A stretch of DNA of 64,000 bases from Sambucus nigra. Lineage: Eukaryota > Streptophyta > Magnoliopsida > Dipsacales > Adoxaceae. Positions 59,188 through 64,000 of the stretch are shown here, piece by piece. How positions within the stretch are numbered: position 1 is the stretch's first letter; every line of letters starts with the position of its first letter. Both the position numbers and the translations under genes were made by a program. Below the pieces are notes generated by a model. It had not been told where the DNA came from and did no database searches. It saw nothing but the letters and a program-made list of their open reading frames with translations. The stretch spans positions 3,896,674 to 3,960,673 of the forward strand of contig CASBWL010000040.1 of assembly GCA_949130495.1 (NCBI GenBank), written 5' to 3'.

Positions 59188-59513
59188 GACGTAAACTACA
59201 TCTCAAAGACCTGAAACAAAGCAAATAACAAATTTTAAAGAGAGAAATCTAAAAATGTCTTGTATTAGAAATGAATGTCCCTACAAATGATGACATACAT
59301 GGGTATTTATAGTAGGTAAATTACTTGTTAACCAAGTAATGACCCAAATAATAAAAAATGACGAGTACTAACTAATTATACCTAATTAGTCCTAATCATG
59401 CTTGGAGACCAATTTAAGGAGATAAAAGGAAATAAAAAGAACTAAAATAAAGGAAAACTAATAACAAATGTTAAAATGACTAATATGCCCTAATATGAGA
59501 CCCATTCCCATCA
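59188..59513 (-). repeat. 5' LTR of element G
   Basis: 326 bp, next to the primer site. The inner text GGTCTCCAAGCATGATTAGG (minus strand) resembles the LTRs of element B. Confidence 0.85.
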
Positions 59514-60010
59514 ATTAGACTTAACTATCTTACTATTTATGGATCGAGACACCTCCTTTTTCGTCCCTTACACCTTCACAAAAGCCCTAGCCAGGGGGTT
59601 ATTTTTCCACTTCATTATTAACTGGAAAAATTCAAACCTTAATTTACATTATTCTATTCTACAAATTCCATTTCTTGTTCAATATAAATATAATAAAAAT
59701 ATGGCTCTCGGTGCTACAATCATTTTTGGATAAAATATGGAGCTAGTTTATGCATAGTTTAACATTTATAATGTATAATGTGGAACAGTTGTCTATATCC
59801 AAGTACGGCTGGGATTGAAATAAGAAAAATATGTTGATCTAGTAAGTCTAGACAAGAATGTAAGAAGAGATCAGTCTAGGAATTGGGAAGTCCAGAAAAA
59901 ACAATAGGACATAAACTAGAAATAAAGCAATTGATTACTTCAAGTAGCCAAAATATCGATTGCTTCAAACAACTGAAATGAAATAGTTAATATGTGAAAT
60001 GATCTGAGCA
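59514..60010. other. intron 3 of split gene II, middle part
   Basis: AT-rich, no feature supported. Confidence 0.5.
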
Positions 60011-60703
60011 TAGTTGTTAATGGTGTGCCTATACTCCATGCTCACCAAGGCCCAGCGTTGGTGCCTAGCATACCTCAAGCTAGGCCCTCACACGCCTTGT
60101 GCGACTAGGCTCCGGGCTCAAGGCGCAACTTAGGCGCACCTAAGAAAATTTCTCCATAAAATGCACCGAATACAATAACTGGCGAACTTGTATGTTGACT
60201 TTAACATATTTTCTAATGAAATAAGGAGAACTGGACCATTCCCCCACCCAAAAATAACTCAAATAATGCATAAAAGGCCTTGGATACTATTGAAACATTC
60301 TCCTTCTCATCGATAACTACTTAGTTTGAAAGAAAACGAAAAAATCTAATAGTGTGGCATCTCAAATAATTAATATGTAAATTTTTCCTTTACTTTTCAA
60401 ACATTAACTCACAATTTTTTTATTGTATGAATATGTTTGATTCATTTATTGTTGATAATTGAAATGTTAAATTAATATTGATACCCGAATATAAAAGGTT
60501 TTTATATGGTGTATTTATTAGACATATCTTCTTACATGTCACTGCAAAACCGTGTATAATAGTAATTTTAGATTAAAAACTAATTTGACTATTAAAAAAA
60601 TACAAATTTTCATGTTCTATAGAAAGTGTGCCTCACTTCGATCAAGCGCTCGCTTCGCCTTGCGCCTTGGCTCTTTGGTGTGCTTTGCGCCTTTAGTAAT
60701 TGT
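60011..60703. mobile_element. possible TIR element with GCGCC-rich ends
   Basis: Begins TAGTTGTTAATGGTGTGCC and ends GCGCCTTTAGTAATTGT, weakly inverted. Both ends are rich in GGCGC and GCGCC blocks (60090-60150 and 60629-60692). Such ends occur in plant MULE- or hAT-type non-autonomous elements. No target duplication was confirmed. Confidence 0.35.
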
Positions 60704-61202
60704 GGATTTGAGTAGGTGAATCCAAATATGATAAAATATAATATAATTTCCTTTAAATAATTATATACACCTTAAATTTTATAAACGTGCTCTTATTTTT
60801 TTAATTACAAGACACATATTTTATTTATTATAAATTATTTGAAGGAAATTATTTTGTGATAGCACTCTATCGTGGATATGTGGCATGTGTAGGCGTAATT
60901 AGATGCGGACTCATTATTAGGTCGGGTTTTGACACGACACGACACGACATGACACGACATTGTTCTTTTTGACATTGACACAACCACTTACCATTTAAAA
61001 TACAACATAACACGATGTATGATTTTCACAAAAACAAGACATGACAGGACTCGGGTCAAAATTTTGACATGAGCACGATACGAGACACTGCGAAAAAATC
61101 TAAAACAACACATAAGATTTTTTGTGTCAATTTTGTGTATTATTATCAAGTAGTTTAAATAAGTGTCGGGCCCGAAGATGACAAATAGGCCTGCTATGTC
61201 AC
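60704..61202. other. intron 3 segment with a (GACAC)n-rich block
   Basis: ACACGACACGACACGACATG-type pentamers occur near 60932-60960 inside a TTAGGTCGGGTTTTGACACG block. GTGTCGGGCCCG near 61163 may be the matching end of a small inverted-repeat element. No gene is seen. Confidence 0.45.
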
Positions 61203-62252
61203 CATGGTTCAAAGTCTTGGTATCGGCCACTCGATTTTCAACTCTGTCACGATATCAATCACGGTATCGGGCGATACGCAAAGATACACTATTTAGAGAG
61301 CACAAAAAATTGCGAAAAAATTCAAAAAAAATACGATTAACAATGTGGACCGATCAGATAAGTTTAAAACTATCCTTTAATAATCCTAATATTGTACAAT
61401 TGATTATATTGACGTGCTACGAATTTTCCAGATTCAATGTTCCATAATAAATCAATGTTTTTTTTCACGGAGGATACAAATATTATGTTTTTACAAAGAA
61501 AAACAAATGTAACTTTTTTAGGAAGAGGATAATTTTTTTTTACAAAGAGGATACAACTATTATATTCTTAATATTATTTTTAGTAAGAGGATACAAATGT
61601 GTTTTTTAAGTATGTTATATTTTTCTAAAAACGACAGAAATATTTCTTTTTTAGTATTGTTATTTTTTTACAAAGAGGATGCAAATAGTGATTTTGACAA
61701 AACACTACATTTTTTTTACAATACTTTTTTACAAAAAGTATGCAAATGTTATTTTCTTAAAAAAAATGATGCAAATGTTATTTTTTTATAAAAGGAATGT
61801 AAATGTTTTTTTTTGTTGTTGTTAGGTTGCAAATGTTTTTATTTAAATTGATGGAAATGTTATTTTTTTACAAAGAGGATGCAAATATTTTTTTTACTTG
61901 TGTTGCAAATGTAATTTTTACATAAAGGATGGAAATATTATTTTTACAAATGTTTAGAAGATACAAATATTATTTTTACAATAATTACAGTTGTTTGTAA
62001 AATAATAACATTTACAATTTTTTTATAACTAATAACATATTAAAAAATAACATTGGGAACATTATTATAAAAAAAATAACAAATAACATTTGGATCATTT
62101 TCATTCCTTAAAAAAAACTGGCACATATACAACGCACTAAATTAAACCCACACGATGACCAAATAACCCACACACAGAGCACACTAAATTAAAAAAACAA
62201 TTAGCATTTCGTAACCCTAAAAAAAAAAACCACACTTTCCAACATAACACTG

Positions 62253-62284
<32 letters not shown>

Positions 62285-62591
62285 TTGATGCTTAGTAACT
62301 TATACCATCTCGGCCGATATATCACTGATATGGGTCGATTCCATAGTGATATTGCCGGTATGGGTTGATTCCATCGCGATATCGCTGATATGGGTCGATT
62401 GTACTGCGATATCGTCGATATGGGCCGATTATACCGCTATATCACTGATACTACCGAGAAATTACCGATATATGGTCGATTCACATCAATAATTGAAAAC
62501 TCAACTCGTAACTCGGAATCGGATCGGTGGGCACCGATACCTAGTCAACTCGGCCGTATCGTCACGGTATTGGCCTTGACTTTGAACCATG
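61203..62591 (-). mobile_element. element H: hAT derivative related to element E
   Basis: Ends CATGGTTCAAAGTC and GACTTTGAACCATG, with a perfect 8-bp target duplication TATGTCAC (61195-61202 and 62592-62599). The left end, read in reverse, matches the right end of E through TTTGCG and CTCTCTAAATAGTGTATCTT, so H is inverted relative to E. The interior is a degenerate array of ACAAAGAGGATGCAAATGTT units (61470-61990) and a 30-bp array at 62311-62450. No transposase remains. Confidence 0.88.
62311..62450. repeat. 30-bp subterminal array in element H
   Basis: GGTCGATT-type landmarks fall at exact 30-bp steps: TGGGTCGATT at 62331, TGGGTTGATT at 62361, TGGGTCGATT at 62391 and TGGGCCGATT at 62421. 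Units also hold GCGATATCG-like palindromes. Subterminal repeats of hAT elements commonly bind transposase. Confidence 0.8.
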
Positions 62592-63321
<730 letters not shown>

Positions 63322-63385
63322 GAAATAAGTGAGCAAGAGGCAGTGCATAAAATATTTGATTCAGTAAAACTATTACATCATGACG
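63322..63385 (+). CDS. split gene II, fourth recognised coding exon
   Basis: Acceptor TTTCTTCAG ends at 63321 and donor GACG|GTATGT is at 63385/63386. In phase 0 it reads EISEQEAVHKIFDSVKLLHHD and leaves phase 1. Joined with the three upstream exons it gives about 101 residues without a stop. Further exons must lie beyond 64000. Intron 3 (57143-63321) is 6.2 kb and full of mobile elements. Confidence 0.6.
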
Positions 63386-64000
63386 GTATGTTACACTATT
63401 CTCTCTAATAGAAACTTAATACAATAACCAAAATTGCTCGGCGAAATTCCTAAAGTATTTATTGATATATAATATTATATTCTTTTTAACTTGGCTACCT
63501 CGATTATTTTGGTTTCAGAGTTCTCTGCTTACTAATATTTATTTGGATTTTGTACCTTTCCCCTTAAGCCACATTAATCGTTAATGAACAGGTGCCTTGC
63601 ACATGACCATTAACACCTAGTAAAGTTTATATTTCAGTTTATCAGGTTTAAATAGATTAATTACATGTGTTCCTCAATTAAATACTATTCTCAACATCAA
63701 TGATACAATGAAACTAAACCATTATTACACACGATGGAGAATATAGAATGACATATTGAAATAACTGAATAAGAATTATAAGTCTCAAATGAAGTAATAA
63801 ATGAGTCTCCAACAATATCAAATGTCCCAACTGAATAATAAATGGAAACAAGCAATGCAACAAGGGCCCAATACAAATGTCTTAAACTGCAATAAGAGGT
63901 AATACGTAGCATCCTACACTAAGGATGGAATGACTGAACACTCCAAAAATAGCAAGCCCCACTGCTAAGCCATGCTCTGCTCCTGCGTAGGGACTCCTGA
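63386..64000. other. start of intron 4 of split gene II
   Basis: Follows the GTATGT donor at 63386. No further exon in the required phase was found; the CAG near 63518 leads to a quick stop. The sequence is AT-rich. Confidence 0.45.

Larger units (their letters stand above)
58153..59513 (-). mobile_element. element G: 1.36-kb non-autonomous LTR retrotransposon
   Basis: LTRs 58153-58479 and 59188-59513 start TGACGTAAA and end TTCCCATCA on the plus strand. On the minus strand TGGTGTCAGAGCGC (59171-59184) is a variant Met tRNA primer site, and GCCGGGGAATG is the polypurine tract beside 58479. A minus-strand TATAAATACCC box lies near 59296-59306. The 708-bp interior has a 19-C run at 58611-58629 and a gag-like remnant. 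No clear target duplication is seen (ATCCC left, ATTAG right). Confidence 0.85.

Noticed and set aside
58148..59518. Target duplication for element G
   Set aside because: Flanks ATCCC and ATTAG do not match, so none is claimed although the LTR pair is clear.
63519..63600. Possible fifth exon after TTTCAG near 63518
   Set aside because: In the required phase it hits a stop after about five codons.

Overview
The window is nuclear DNA of a flowering plant, probably a eudicot. It is AT-rich and repeat-dominated. It shows plant retrotransposon lineages (SIRE-type Ty1-copia, a chromodomain Ty3-gypsy element, short non-autonomous LTR elements primed by initiator Met tRNA), a plant Helitron, hAT derivatives, MITE-like repeats, and small exons with GT/AG splice sites. 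No bacterial, organellar or viral gene set is seen.

Layout. 1-3411 is the 3' end of a SIRE-lineage copia element (RT-RNase H and 3' LTR). 3440-5015 is a decayed chromovirus-type LTR remnant. 5016-6104 is a 1.1-kb repeat that recurs at 34379-35460. 7068-7708 holds the last three exons of an unrecognised plant gene with a C-terminal membrane anchor. 8251-18446 is a full-length minus-strand chromovirus with 2.7-kb LTRs, a perfect TAAAT target duplication and a broken gag-pol. 18780 to about 33985 is a minus-strand Helitron with a 3' hairpin and CTAG terminus, decayed Rep and helicase, and a likely RPA-like passenger. 35877-38010 is simple and tandem repeat.

40042-63385 is a second unrecognised plus-strand gene. 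Four exons (40042-40147, 56828-56908, 57090-57142, 63322-63385) join in frame. Intron 1 was about 275 bp before element A inserted (40245-56645, target duplication CGATC). A holds element C (42215-50753, minus strand, SIRE-like gag remnant). C holds a gag-only element D in one LTR (42349-45356) and a hAT derivative E (46625-47734). A's own 3' LTR holds related element B (51367-56549, target duplication ATTGT), which holds a solo chromovirus-type LTR F (52649-55639, target duplication ATTAA). Intron 3 holds a 1.36-kb LTR element G and a second hAT derivative H (61203-62591, target duplication TATGTCAC).

The most unusual signal is a set of short CG-rich palindromes spaced 19-22 bp apart inside LTRs of unrelated families. 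They occur as GGTCGACC units in the gypsy LTRs, TCGCTCGAACGA units in the copia-like LTR next to its CCAAT and TATA boxes, and GTTCGATCGAAC-type units in the solo LTR. Their copy number differs between the two LTRs of the same element.

No mobile element here looks autonomous. The gypsy and Helitron coding regions are broken, and A, B, C, D and G have lost all or most of pol. The only sequences that look like functioning host genes are the two split genes.
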